64,000 nucleotides of DNA from Mojavia pulchra JT2-VF2 (GTDB lineage Bacteria > Cyanobacteriota > Cyanobacteriia > Cyanobacteriales > Nostocaceae), in NCBI GenBank assembly GCA_019359325.1, contig JAHHHN010000005.1, positions 186,001 through 250,000 on the forward strand, read 5' to 3'. How positions within the stretch are numbered: position 1 is the first letter of the stretch; every line of letters starts with the position of its first letter. This document shows, piece by piece, positions 52,668-61,533 of this stretch. The position numbers and the translations under genes were made by a program. A model generated the notes under the pieces. The model was not told where the DNA came from and did not search any database. It saw only the letters and a list, made by a program, of their open reading frames with translations.

Positions 52668-53240
52668 ATGCTGGTACACAAAGACGAGATTACTATTCGT
52701 CTAATGCAAGACAATATGCAAGATTATCAGTTAATGGCAAAATGGTTGACTGATGAGAAGGTCTTAGAATTTTATGAGGGTAGAGATAATCCTTTCCCTT
52801 TAGCCAGAATTGTAGAAACTTACAAGCCGATGGTGATGGGAGAAGATCCGGTAATTCCTTGCTTAGTCTACTATCATAATACTCCTATTGGTTATTTACA
52901 GTATTTTTTGCTAAATAATTTATCAGAAACCGACAGACAAATGTATTGCTTAGAAAAAACGAATAATGTTTATGGAATTGATTTATTTATAGGTGAAACC
53001 AACTATTGGCAAAAGGGAATTGGCACAAAAATGCTGTCAGCATTTGTCAATTATCTTTTTGAAGTATTGCGAGCTGATAAGATTGTCATCGACCCGCATG
53101 TTGATAATATTCGCGCTATCCGCTGCTATGAAAAATGTGGTTTTGTGAAAGTGAAGCTGCTGCCTGCACATGAACTGCATGAAGGGAAGTACCCAGATTC
53201 CTGGCTTATGGCAATAGAACCAAAGAAATCATTACACTGA
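52668..53240 (+). CDS. GNAT acetyltransferase, AAC(6')-I-like
   Basis: 190 aa from the ATG at 52668. The GNAT fold resembles aminoglycoside 6'-N-acetyltransferases: ITIRLMQDNMQDYQLMAKWL with an early Trp, a PIGYLQYF strand, YGIDLFIGE, the acetyl-CoA loop YWQKGIGTKML and the hallmark IDPHVDNIRAIRCYEKCGF. The similarity in the last block to AAC(6')-Ib-type enzymes is strong. Many chromosomal relatives have no drug-resistance role and may acetylate siderophores or other amines (RimJ/IucB-like), so the substrate is open. It is isolated. Confidence 0.85.
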   Translation: MLVHKDEITIRLMQDNMQDYQLMAKWLTDEKVLEFYEGRDNPFPLARIVETYKPMVMGEDPVIPCLVYYHNTPIGYLQYFLLNNLSETDRQMYCLEKTNNVYGIDLFIGETNYWQKGIGTKMLSAFVNYLFEVLRADKIVIDPHVDNIRAIRCYEKCGFVKVKLLPAHELHEGKYPDSWLMAIEPKKSLH

Positions 53241-53280
53241 AACTAGTCGCCCTGCTGGGATTGATAGTCCCTTAGAAACG

Positions 53281-54474
53281 ATGACTCAAAGAACTGCTAG
53301 AATTTGTATCCTTGGTGGAGGCTTTGGTGGTCTCTACACTGCCTTGCGCTTGAGCCAGTTACCTTGGGAATCTACACAAAAACCCGAAATTGTTTTGGTA
53401 GATCAAGGCGATCGCTTCTTATTTTCCCCGTTCCTCTACGAATTACTCACTGGCGAACTCCAAACTTGGGAAATTGCCCCACCATTTGCCGAACTTTTAC
53501 AAGGCACAGGTGTACGTTTTTACCAAGCTGTTGTGTCTGGCATTGACATAGAGCAGCAACGGGTACACTTACAAGATGGGCCAGAAATCTCCTACGACCG
53601 ATTGGTTTTGGCACTAGGTGGAGAAACACCATTAGATTTAGCTCCTGGTGCTACATCTTACGCTTACCCATTTCGTACCATCACTGATGCTTATCGCTTA
53701 GAAGAACGCCTGCGAGTTCTGGAAGAATCTGATGCTGACAAAATTCGTGTAGCAATTGTTGGGGCTGGTTATAGCGGTGTCGAGTTAGCTTGTAAGTTAG
53801 CAGACAGGTTAGGAGAAAGAGGACGCTTTCGCTTAGTAGAAATTAGTGACCAGATTTTGCGAACTTCCCCAGAGTTTAACCGTGAAGCTGCGAAAAAAGC
53901 TTTGGATGCACGTGGGGTATTTATTGATTTAGAAACAAAAGTTGAATCTATTGGGCAAGATACTATCTCTTTAGAATATAAAAATCAGGTAGACACAATT
54001 CCCGTAGATTTGGTAATTTGGACTGTAGGAACACGAGTAAGTCCTGTAGTCAAATCACTACCTATCAAGCAAAACCAGCGTGGTCAAATTACCACTACAT
54101 CGACTCTGCAAGTTCTTGACCATCCAGAAGTTTTCGCTTTGGGAGATTTAGCAGACTGTATTGATGCCCAAGGTCAACAAGTCCCCGCTACTGCACAGGC
54201 TGCTTTTCAACAAGCTGATTACACCGCTTGGAATATTTGGGCATCTTTAACTAATCGCCCCTTACTTCCTTTCCAATACCAAAAATTAGGAGAAATGTTA
54301 ACCCTGGGAGTAGATAATGCTACCCTCACTGGTTTAGGCATCAAACTAGAAGGCCCCTTGGCATACGTCGCCCGCCGTCTTGCCTATCTGTATCGATTGC
54401 CAACTTTAGATCATCAGCTTAGAGTTGGTTTTAATTGGCTAGTACGTCCTATTATAGAAACGCTTTCTCAGTAG
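53281..54474 (+). CDS. ndbB: Type II NAD(P)H dehydrogenase (NdbB-like)
   Basis: 397 aa, two-dinucleotide-binding flavoprotein. FAD motif GGGFGG at residues 12-17, NAD(P) motif VGAGYSGVELA near 160-170, the second FAD site VFALGDLADC and the quinone-side ATAQAAFQQADYTAWNIW. It oxidises NAD(P)H and reduces quinone without proton pumping at the cytosolic membrane face. The sequence resembles cyanobacterial NdbB, reported to reduce demethylphylloquinone in phylloquinone synthesis; the subtype is inferred. C-terminal amphipathic segment present. Confidence 0.87.
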   Translation: MTQRTARICILGGGFGGLYTALRLSQLPWESTQKPEIVLVDQGDRFLFSPFLYELLTGELQTWEIAPPFAELLQGTGVRFYQAVVSGIDIEQQRVHLQDGPEISYDRLVLALGGETPLDLAPGATSYAYPFRTITDAYRLEERLRVLEESDADKIRVAIVGAGYSGVELACKLADRLGERGRFRLVEISDQILRTSPEFNREAAKKALDARGVFIDLETKVESIGQDTISLEYKNQVDTIPVDLVIWTVGTRVSPVVKSLPIKQNQRGQITTTSTLQVLDHPEVFALGDLADCIDAQGQQVPATAQAAFQQADYTAWNIWASLTNRPLLPFQYQKLGEMLTLGVDNATLTGLGIKLEGPLAYVARRLAYLYRLPTLDHQLRVGFNWLVRPIIETLSQ

Positions 54475-54561
54475 CAGATAGTGCGGTGTGTAAATATCTC
54501 AGCGCCCTAAAGTTCTATAAGCCAAAATCTCAGATCAAGGATTCAAAACCATAACAATTTG

Positions 54562-55254
54562 ATGGAACGACCGAAAGTTATTTTTTTAGATGCTGTAGGC
54601 ACACTCATCGGGGTCAAAGGCAGTGTAGGCGAAGTTTATAGTCAAATAGCCGAAGAATTTGGCGTAAAAGTTTCCGCTGATACGTTGAATACAACATTTA
54701 TCCAAAGCTTTAAAACAGCACCACCACCGATATTTCCAGATACAGATTCACAAGAAATTCCCCAACGTGAGTTTGATTGGTGGCGAATAATTGCCTTAAA
54801 CACTTTTGAAAGCGCAGGTGTTCTCAAGCAATTTTCAGACTTTTCTGCTTTTTTTAGCGAACTCTATATTCACTTTGGAACTGCTCAACCGTGGTTTGTT
54901 TATCCCGATGTTTTACCTGCTTTGATTTCCTGGCGGCGGTTGGGAATTCAATTAGGAGTGGTGTCTAATTTCGATTCTCGAATTTACTCAGTATTGCAAA
55001 GTTTGGGACTGAGAGACTTTTTTAAATCTATCACCATTTCTACCCAAGCACGTGCAGCTAAACCCGATCCGCAAATTTTTGCCGTTGCTTTGGAAAAACA
55101 TGAATGTTCACCTGAAGCAGCATGGCACATTGGTGACAGCCTAGAAGACGACTATAACGGTGCTAAAGCTGCTGGGTTGAGAGGTATTTTGATCAACCGC
55201 GAGCAAAATTCCACACTCAACATTGAAATGGCTGTTGAGCGTTCGGGAGTATAA
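54562..55254 (+). CDS. HAD-IA hydrolase (HDHD3-like)
   Basis: 230 aa from the ATG at 54562 (a TTG just before it is also open). Motif I is FLDAVGTL, with the nucleophile Asp and Val in place of the usual second Asp, as in HDHD3-type HADs. Motif II is VVSNFD, the Lys lies in AAKPDPQIF and motif III is HIGDSLEDDYNGAKAAG. A C1-type helical cap lies at ~18-95. Probably a small-molecule phosphatase with unknown substrate. It begins 87 bases after the ndbB stop. Confidence 0.9.
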   Translation: MERPKVIFLDAVGTLIGVKGSVGEVYSQIAEEFGVKVSADTLNTTFIQSFKTAPPPIFPDTDSQEIPQREFDWWRIIALNTFESAGVLKQFSDFSAFFSELYIHFGTAQPWFVYPDVLPALISWRRLGIQLGVVSNFDSRIYSVLQSLGLRDFFKSITISTQARAAKPDPQIFAVALEKHECSPEAAWHIGDSLEDDYNGAKAAGLRGILINREQNSTLNIEMAVERSGV

Positions 55255-55400
55255 CCAAATAATTACTAAGTAAGTCGGTGGAAATAAACATAACTGTGTT
55301 AGGAAACTTAAATCTACCTAAAACTGTTAGTAATGACAAAGGAAAAATGACGATTTTCACTAGTTAGCTTATTTGTACCGACCTACTTATTTGAATTGTC

Positions 55401-55562
55401 TTATTTAGGGGGCTTGATATCATTCTCCTTTGTTTCTTCTATTTCCAGCAATTCCCACATGAGGATGGCTAACTCAATCGCAATTCCTGAACCAGGGATA
55501 AACAAATCAGCAATTACGGGAATCAGAAAGAACAAAACTGCCATCAGCTTCTTATTTTTCAT
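55401..55562 (-). CDS. 53-aa small membrane protein
   Basis: The minus-strand ORF from ATG (55560-55562) to TAA (55401-55403) encodes MKNKKLMAVLFFLIPVIADL followed by FIPGSGIAIELAILMWELLE and an acidic tail ETKENDIKPPK. It contains a positively charged start and two hydrophobic segments with a P-GSG turn, as in small two-helix membrane proteins. A GAGG ribosome site lies seven bases upstream. The plus-strand ORF over the same stretch (55396-55593) lacks such features. Family not recognised. Confidence 0.65.
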   Translation of the reverse strand: MKNKKLMAVLFFLIPVIADLFIPGSGIAIELAILMWELLEIEETKENDIKPPK

Positions 55563-55730
55563 TGCTTTGCCTCAAACTCTGAAGCAAAGGTAAATTTGGG
55601 GTATTACGTGGAAGCAAAAGGCGCGTCTGTTGGCTGTAATGCGTCAATCTGCCGAGATTTGAGTTTGGGGATGCTAGATTGAGTTTGGGGAATCCCTAAA
55701 CTTTGTCGCAAATTTGGGCAAGAATAAGCG

Positions 55731-57629
55731 ATGGCGCGTGTTAGCTATGGTGATGATGTCGAAGCGCGGGTAAGGAGGCTGTTAGAAAGGTTTTTGGCTT
55801 ATGCCAATGATGAGTTAGAAGACAGTGAACTTTATAAAATTGTCCTCAACTGGGAAACGCCACAGCAATTAATAGTGAGGACACAGCTCAGAGTCTTGGC
55901 GGAACTTAGCGGTTTAAATAAAGAACAAGTCAGAGACTCACTAAATGCGCTTAAGGATTTTTTGAAAATTCTCGAAGATTTGCGCGAACACAAACGAGGT
56001 TCGGAGAATTGGCACTTTCGCCTGAAGCTTTGGCATGATAAAGGCGATAAAGACGGGAATTTGCAAAAATTTGATGCCGAATGGCAACGCCGTAGAGAAG
56101 AATTACCCGGTGTGCAGTGTGCGGAAGGTAGAAAAGCTAAACTCACGCCTACCCGTTACGAAAATATTCCCTTGAGTGGGGTGGTGGAGTTTGTCGGGCG
56201 TGAAAGAGAATTGCAAAACCTCCATCAGTTGTTGCAGGAAAATCAACAGGTAGCAATTGCAGCTATTGCTGGGATGGGTGGAGTCGGAAAAACAGAACTA
56301 GCTTTGCAATACGCCCATTCGCACCGCGTCACTTATCAAGGCGGAATTTGCTGGTTGTCTGCATTACAGGATGTGGGGGTGCAACTGGTGCAGTTTGCTC
56401 GTAATCAGCTGCAATTAAATCCTCCAGATGATTTAGATTTAGTTGGGAGAGTCCAATACTGTCTAACAAAATGGCATGAGGGTGAGGTTTTACTGGTAAT
56501 TGATAACGTTACTAACTATAGAGAAGAAGTCCGGTGTTATTTAGAGTCTGTTCCTTCCCGGTTTAAGCAGTTAATTACCACGCGGGAAAAATTACAGCCG
56601 CCAATAGTGCGATTAGATTTAGATGTGCTGACACCACTAGCGGCAATGCAGTTATTAAAATCCATAATTGGTAGAGAACGACTGCGACGTGAACACTTAG
56701 TTGCAGAAAAACTTTGTAAGTGGCTAGGATATTTGCCCTTGGGTTTGGAATTAGTCGGGCGTTATTTATTAGGTGATGAGGAATTATCCCTAGCAGAAAT
56801 GCTGCAAGACTTGGAAAAAGAGCGTTTGAAAAATCCTGCTTTAGATGAAGCTCAAGCAGAAATGACTGCTAAATTGGGTGTCGCTGCTGCTTTTGAGTTG
56901 AGTTGGCGACGGTTGCGAGAAAATGCTCAATGTTTAGGCTGTCTTCTGAGTTTATTTGCCCTAGCTCCGATTCCTTGGGAGTTGGTGGAGCGTATAACAA
57001 TAAATAATGAGGCTCAAAACTGGAAAAAAGCTAGACGTGAGTTGTTACAGTTACATCTACTCCAGCCTAAAGGTGAGGGAATTTATCAACTACATCCCCT
57101 GCTGCGGGAGTTTTTTCAAAGTAAGCTTACAGGATTAGAACAGGCAGAGGAATTTAAGCGTTCTTTTTGCGGGGTAATGATAGCAGTTGCTAAATATATT
57201 CCTCAAACTCCCACACTTGAGCAAATTAAGGATTTCGCCCCAGCAATACCTCACTTGGCTGGAGTAGCGAACAATCTTATTCAGCATGTTAGCCATGAAG
57301 ATTTGATTTGGCCATTCATTGGTAATGCTCGATTTTATGAAGGTCAAGGATTTTATAACAAAGCAGCACCTTGGCTTGAGCAGTGTCTAGAAATCACTGA
57401 AAAACGCTTTGGAGAAGAACATCCTGATATTGCCACTAGCCGCAACAACTTAGCATATCTCTACGAATCCCAAGGGAGATACAGCGAAGCAGAACTCTTA
57501 TATATCCAAGCTTTAGATATTCTTGAGCAACGGTTAGGGGCAAATCATCCTAATACTATGGTTGTGCGTGAAAATTTAGCACATTTACGCGATCGCCTAA
57601 CATCACAACAGCAAAATCCAAGTTCCTAA
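55731..57629 (+). CDS. NB-ARC (STAND) ATPase with short C-terminal TPR
   Basis: 632 aa. Residues ~1-110 form an N-terminal helical domain frequent in Nostoc STAND proteins (QLIVRTQLRVLAELSGL, ILEDLREHKRGSENWHF), a candidate effector-associated or adaptor domain. NB-ARC covers ~155-470: Walker A GMGGVGKTE at 181-189, Walker B LLVIDNV, RNBS-like LITTR and GLPL-like GYLPLGLEL, then a winged helix (LLQLHLLQPKGEGIYQLHPL). Two to three TPR units end it (EHPDIATSRNNLAYLYESQG with Y..AE..Y.QALDI). Such proteins sense ligands through the TPR and oligomerise; a defence or signalling role is inferred. A 21-bp array starts 23 bases after the stop. Confidence 0.88.
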   Translation: MARVSYGDDVEARVRRLLERFLAYANDELEDSELYKIVLNWETPQQLIVRTQLRVLAELSGLNKEQVRDSLNALKDFLKILEDLREHKRGSENWHFRLKLWHDKGDKDGNLQKFDAEWQRRREELPGVQCAEGRKAKLTPTRYENIPLSGVVEFVGRERELQNLHQLLQENQQVAIAAIAGMGGVGKTELALQYAHSHRVTYQGGICWLSALQDVGVQLVQFARNQLQLNPPDDLDLVGRVQYCLTKWHEGEVLLVIDNVTNYREEVRCYLESVPSRFKQLITTREKLQPPIVRLDLDVLTPLAAMQLLKSIIGRERLRREHLVAEKLCKWLGYLPLGLELVGRYLLGDEELSLAEMLQDLEKERLKNPALDEAQAEMTAKLGVAAAFELSWRRLRENAQCLGCLLSLFALAPIPWELVERITINNEAQNWKKARRELLQLHLLQPKGEGIYQLHPLLREFFQSKLTGLEQAEEFKRSFCGVMIAVAKYIPQTPTLEQIKDFAPAIPHLAGVANNLIQHVSHEDLIWPFIGNARFYEGQGFYNKAAPWLEQCLEITEKRFGEEHPDIATSRNNLAYLYESQGRYSEAELLYIQALDILEQRLGANHPNTMVVRENLAHLRDRLTSQQQNPSS

Positions 57630-57990
57630 CTTCATCATTCAAGCTTTTATCTCCAAGTTTCGTGTTCCGAACACGACAGTTCGAGTTCTGAACTCCAAGT
57701 TTCGTGTTCCGAACACGACAGTTCGAGTTTTGAACTCCAAGTTTCGTGTTCCAAGTGAGAATGTTTGTGTTCCAAACGAGAATATTCCTGTTCCAAGTGA
57801 GAACGTTCCTGTTCTGAGGTGGAATGATGGTGTTGTGAAGGCGATCGCTCTTGTTCAGATGATAAAATCAGATGCGATCGCTTAAAAGTGTCATTGTACA
57901 AAGTGCAATTAGCTTGTTTTGATAGAGGCGATCGCTGGCTGAGAAAAAATCAGCTACGAGAAATCATGGAATTACATCCACCAACACCTT
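57630..57990. other. Intergenic holding array 2 and HIP1 sites
   Basis: Array 2 fills the first part. After it are three HIP1-type sites (57841, 57874, 57928). gcgatcgc at 57841 directly abuts the array end. The hicBA promoter should lie in 57900-57990; no operator was recognised. Confidence 0.5.
57653..57841. repeat. 21-bp tandem array 2 (nine units)
   Basis: Nine consecutive 21-base units, for example ccaagtttcgtgttccgaac(a) alternating with cgacagttcgagttctgaac(t), then degenerating to ggaatgatggtgttgtgaag(g). That last unit matches the array-1 unit gaatgatggtgttctgaact, so both arrays are one family. The minus strand stays open with heptapeptides of the SSELELSC/SEHETW type. It lies directly behind the NB-ARC gene. 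Confidence 0.88.
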
Positions 57991-58209
57991 ATGTTAATTA
58001 CATACACTGCAAAATATACAAAAACTAATAGTGGATATATGGGACAACTCATTGAATGGCAAGAAGTCATTACCGAGGGAGAAACCATAGAAGAATGCAG
58101 AGCTATGTTACAAGACGCAACCAGAGAAATGATTCTCGCTTATCGTCAACAAAATAAAGAAATTCCTATAGGTAATTCTTTACTCGAACAAATTCCTATA
58201 GAGGTTTGA
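57991..58209 (+). CDS. hicB: HicB family antitoxin (intact pair)
   Basis: 72 aa, short HicB: MLITYTAKYTKTNSGYMGQL with IEWQEVITEGETIEECRAML and DATREMILAYRQQ. This is the partial-RNase-H antitoxin fold without an obvious extra DNA-binding domain. It precedes hicA (BA order, frequent in cyanobacteria). The stop overlaps the first possible hicA start by four bases, so translation is coupled. Confidence 0.9.
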   Translation: MLITYTAKYTKTNSGYMGQLIEWQEVITEGETIEECRAMLQDATREMILAYRQQNKEIPIGNSLLEQIPIEV

Positions 58210-58211
58210 GT

Positions 58212-58400
58212 GTGTCAGTCAAGCGTAAAGATTTAATTAAATACTTAGAAAAAAATGGATTTTATTTGTTAAGAGAAGGCGGAAATCATTCCATCCATAC
58301 TAATGATATAAAAACTATTCCCGTAAAAAGGCATCGTACCATTGATCGCATTACTGCCAATGAAATTTGCAAGCAAGCAGGCTTGTTACCTAACTTTTAA
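58212..58400 (+). CDS. hicA: HicA family mRNA interferase toxin
   Basis: 62 aa from a GTG at 58212; an in-frame TTG at 58206 overlapping the hicB stop would add two residues. The double-stranded-RNA-binding-like HicA fold is seen in SVKRKDLIKYLEKNGFYLLR, the active-site His block EGGNHSIHTN and the end ITANEICKQAGLLP. HicA cleaves translated mRNAs unless HicB binds it. The pair looks functional, in contrast to the broken hicA at 29603-29818. Confidence 0.9.
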   Translation: MSVKRKDLIKYLEKNGFYLLREGGNHSIHTNDIKTIPVKRHRTIDRITANEICKQAGLLPNF

Positions 58401-58441
58401 AAACCATTAACCCTAATTTCTTATCTGAACATAAATTATTC

Positions 58442-58471
58442 GTAAGGGCACAACACCAGTTGTGCCCTTAC
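58442..58471. repeat. 12-bp perfect palindromic repeat
   Basis: gtaagggcacaa (58442-58453) and ttgtgcccttac (58460-58471) form a perfect stem with a 6-base loop between convergent hicA and moeA. No T-run follows directly, but it could serve as a bidirectional transcription end. It is similar in style to other intergenic palindromes of Nostocales. Confidence 0.65.
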
Positions 58472-58581
58472 CCATCTGTTGCATTCTTTTTTCAAACTGG
58501 TATAACTTGATTAAATCCTCCGAATTTATTCGTGGGTTTCCTTGTGCCCTCTGCCCTTGTACTTCTGCCTTCTTACTGTAA

Positions 58582-59853
58582 TTAATTATTAACAGGTAAA
58601 ACTAGTACTTCTTCGCCTGGAAAAATTAATGTTTTTCCCACTGGTATCATAGCTATGGCATTAGTTTGAGCTAAATTAATTAAATTACCAGAACTATCAT
58701 TACCACAAGCTTTGTGAAATTTATAAGCTTTGTCAATTAAATGTAATCGACCCCAAACGTAAGTTTCACGCTTGCCATTTGCTCGCAATTCATCCTGCGA
58801 TCGCACTTTGATAAATGATGCTTCCCAACCGCCAGCAACTCCAGAAAGTTTTTTAATTGCCGAATGCACAAACCGCCAGTACGTCACCAATACAGATGCA
58901 GGGTTTCCTGGTAAACCGAAGTACACAACAGGACGTGTAGCGTTAGGAAATGTGGCAACAGTCAAGGGTTTGCCTGGTCTCATCGCCACAGCGCGGATGT
59001 GAATTGTGGCTCCTAGTGATTCTAGAATTTGCTCAATGTAGTCATAATCTCCTACCGAAACCCCACCAGAAGAGAGGACTATATCAGCATTAGCGATGGC
59101 GTGGGCGATCGCTTCTTGAAGGGCGATCGGCTCATCCTTAACAATGCCTAACATTAAAGGTTCTGCCCCACTCTGCTTCACTAAAGCTGCCAGAGCATAC
59201 TGATTAGAATCTACTATTTGTCCTGCTTCTAGCGGTTTATCAGGAGTTACTAATTCATTGCCAGTTGATAAAATCGCTACACGCGGCCGGCGGTAAACGC
59301 TGACTTGAGGGCACTGTGCCGCTGCTAACACAGCAATTTCCTGAGCATTTAATTTAATTCTTGCTGGTAGTAATTGTGTCCCAGCTTGGTAGAAAGATGC
59401 TTTGTATCTGACAAATTCTTGCGGTTTTGGCGCAGCCAAGATGCAGACGCGGTTATCCTCTCGGTATGTCATTTCCTGCATGACTACAGTATCCGCGCCT
59501 TGTGGCATCAGTGCGCCTGTAAAAATCCGTGCTGCTTGTCCCTGTTGAATTGTATACTCAGGCTGATATCCTGCGGGAATCTCCTCGACAATTTCTAAAA
59601 CAGTTGGCTGTTCAGTACTAGCGTGCTGCACATCTTCGTAACGAACTGCATAGCCATCCATGGCCGAATTATCCCAATGGGGAAAGTCTAGGTTACTGGT
59701 GATAGGTGTTGCCAGAATCCGACCAACTGCTGCTAACAAATCTACAACTTCTAGGTCATGTCGATTATCTAACGGTTGCAGCAAATTTAAAATAATTGCT
59801 TCTGTATCGCTGACTGACAGCATCGCGATCGCCTCCTGTTTTGTAATCATCAA
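58582..59853 (-). CDS. moeA: Molybdopterin molybdotransferase MoeA
   Basis: 423 aa. MoeA inserts molybdate into adenylated molybdopterin, needed for Mo-cofactor enzymes such as nitrate reductase. Motifs: FPHWDNSAMDGYAVRYEDV near residue 60, RIFTGALMPQGADTVVMQE near 110-130, RVAILSTGNELV with SNQYALAAL, the MPT-binding SSGGVSVGDYDYI and VVYFGLPGNPASVLVTYWRF. The C-terminal domain IV is present. A HIP1 site lies just inside the start. No other moa or moe gene is near. Confidence 0.95.
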   Translation of the reverse strand: MMITKQEAIAMLSVSDTEAIILNLLQPLDNRHDLEVVDLLAAVGRILATPITSNLDFPHWDNSAMDGYAVRYEDVQHASTEQPTVLEIVEEIPAGYQPEYTIQQGQAARIFTGALMPQGADTVVMQEMTYREDNRVCILAAPKPQEFVRYKASFYQAGTQLLPARIKLNAQEIAVLAAAQCPQVSVYRRPRVAILSTGNELVTPDKPLEAGQIVDSNQYALAALVKQSGAEPLMLGIVKDEPIALQEAIAHAIANADIVLSSGGVSVGDYDYIEQILESLGATIHIRAVAMRPGKPLTVATFPNATRPVVYFGLPGNPASVLVTYWRFVHSAIKKLSGVAGGWEASFIKVRSQDELRANGKRETYVWGRLHLIDKAYKFHKACGNDSSGNLINLAQTNAIAMIPVGKTLIFPGEEVLVLPVNN

Positions 59854-60103
59854 TTTAATGAATAAATATCAGCTAATTTGCTCTGTTAAAATTTACACTA
59901 CAGATATTACTTTTGATAATTTTCACCAACCGCTTTCTTTTGCTTCTGGCAAGTTTGAAACAGGCTAATTCTGTATCTGTATTCTTAATTAGCTTGTTTT
60001 CGTGCTTTGAAAGCGCAGTCAGTACCTAAACCATCACTTTAATATTAAACATAGCGGCAATAATTAACTTCCCAAATCCTCAATAAAAACACCTATTTTT
60101 TGT

Positions 60104-60661
60104 ATGACTATCGAACGAGTACGCCAAAAGCACTATCCCAAGGCTGAGATTGGGCGACGCGGTATGGCATTGGGGTTAGATTTCCTTGGTGTCTGGTTAG
60201 TCAGTTCGCTCTTAGGAAGCAACAATTTAGGTATTCAAGTGATTCAGATTTTAGTATTTGCGATCGCTTGGCTAGTTTTGCGGGTACTAGTGGTATACAA
60301 CAATCAAGGACAGAGTTTAGGGCGATGGGCATTTGATCTCAAGGTGCTAGAAGTTGAAGATGGACAAGTAATGGGGAGAATTCCAGTCTTGCTGGCACTG
60401 TTAAAGCGAGAAGCAATCATTGGTGTGGGCGCGCTTTTCGTGTCAATTGCTTTAGGCAACATTACTGCCAATCCCACTGCTATACTGCTAGTACTTCCCC
60501 TGGCTATCGACTGCGGTGCAGCCTTTTATGATACCCAGATGCGTCAAGCTTTGCATGACCGCTATGCTGGAACTATCATAGTTTCGTCGCGTCGTGGTTA
60601 TTCGCTCGATATAAAATTCAAGCGAATACTTGAAAATATCAGACAGAATATGAGAAGATAG
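60104..60661 (+). CDS. RDD family membrane protein
   Basis: 185 aa. The Arg of GRRGMALGLDFLGVW, with the Asp in the first helix, and the later Gly-Arg in NQGQSLGRWAFDLKV fit the RDD pattern. Three to four membrane helices are at ~18-35, ~43-62, ~105-121 and ~125-142. RDD proteins are implicated in ion transport or act as membrane accessories; the function here is unknown. It lies 44 bases before rpmG on the same strand. Confidence 0.85.
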   Translation: MTIERVRQKHYPKAEIGRRGMALGLDFLGVWLVSSLLGSNNLGIQVIQILVFAIAWLVLRVLVVYNNQGQSLGRWAFDLKVLEVEDGQVMGRIPVLLALLKREAIIGVGALFVSIALGNITANPTAILLVLPLAIDCGAAFYDTQMRQALHDRYAGTIIVSSRRGYSLDIKFKRILENIRQNMRR

Positions 60662-60704
60662 TCATTTGTGTTAATTCTCTCCAGGCTTTACGGTTTGTAA
60701 GATT

Positions 60705-60899
60705 ATGGCTAAGAGTAAAGGTGTCCGCATAATAGTGACACTAGAATGTACCGAATGTCGCACTAACGCTAACAAGCGCACTCCTGGTGTTTCGCGGTAT
60801 ACCACTACGAAGAATCGGCGCAACACCACTAACCGATTAGAACTGAAAAAGTTCTGCTCTCATTGCAATACACATACAGTCCACAAGGAAATTAAGTAA
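60705..60899 (+). CDS. rpmG: 50S ribosomal protein L33
   Basis: 64 aa, the usual cyanobacterial and plastid length. [14 protein letters not shown] and [16 protein letters not shown] carry the four zinc-binding Cys of the C+ form. It is followed after two bases by rpsR, a conserved pair in cyanobacteria and plastids. Confidence 0.97.
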   Translation: MAKSKGVRIIVTLECTECRTNANKRTPGVSRYTTTKNRRNTTNRLELKKFCSHCNTHTVHKEIK

Positions 60900-60901
60900 A
60901 G

Positions 60902-61117
60902 ATGAGTTACTACCGTCGTCGTCTGTCTCCGATTAAGCCGGGAGAACCAATCGATTATAAAGACGTTGATTTGTTGCGTAAGTTTGTCACCGAGCGGGGT
61001 AAAATACTGCCACGTCGAATCACTGGGCTGACATCTCAGCAACAGCGAGAGTTGACATTAGCAATTAAACGTGCGCGAATTGTGGCTTTGTTGCCGTTCA
61101 TCAATGCCGAAGGCTAA
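60902..61117 (+). CDS. rpsR: 30S ribosomal protein S18
   Basis: 71 aa. [40 protein letters not shown] and [20 protein letters not shown] are the S18 signature; S18 binds the 30S platform with S6. It is cotranscribed with rpmG (two-base gap). Confidence 0.97.
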   Translation: MSYYRRRLSPIKPGEPIDYKDVDLLRKFVTERGKILPRRITGLTSQQQRELTLAIKRARIVALLPFINAEG

Positions 61118-61533
61118 ATCATTTTTGGATTTTGCAGAAAGTTAAGCTAGTTGCTTGTCGAGAGAAGTCTGTAGACGCTTCTGGGCTTCCCGTAGGGTGC
61201 GGAGGCTTCCTCCGTACAAGCAAAGCGGGTTGCCCTAGACATCAAAACTTCGGAAGTATCGATCAAGTCATGTGGAGTAGTCTGTCAGAAAAGGTAGCAA
61301 GTAGCATCGGTTTATAGACCTAGCAAACTTCTCTTAAGAATCTTGAATGCTCTCAAGAAGCTAAGTTGACGTTATATATAGCTGCAACTTTTCTGAGTCC
61401 ACAAACTAAAATCTCAGTAAATCAGTGTAGAATCGTTTTTTACATCTAAGAAATTAGAAAATTTTGGATTGAGTAGTCATTATTTAATTCAAAAACTAAA
61501 ATTTATTCGTTAACCTAATTAATTGCGAGAGTT
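61118..61533. other. Intergenic with a dispersed repeat between rpsR and the RNase gene
   Basis: A dispersed repeat covers about 61150-61245: gtagacgcttctgggcttcc, a ggagg-cttcctcc hairpin at 61198-61212 and a final ccctagacatc. It shares the gtagacgc and agacatc modules with the copies at 4 and 5 kb. The rest is AT-rich (61330-61530) and likely holds the promoter of the RNase gene. Confidence 0.6.

Noticed and set aside
55396-55593. Plus-strand 65-codon ORF
   Set aside because: Composition is not protein-like; the opposite strand encodes a better small membrane protein with a ribosome site.
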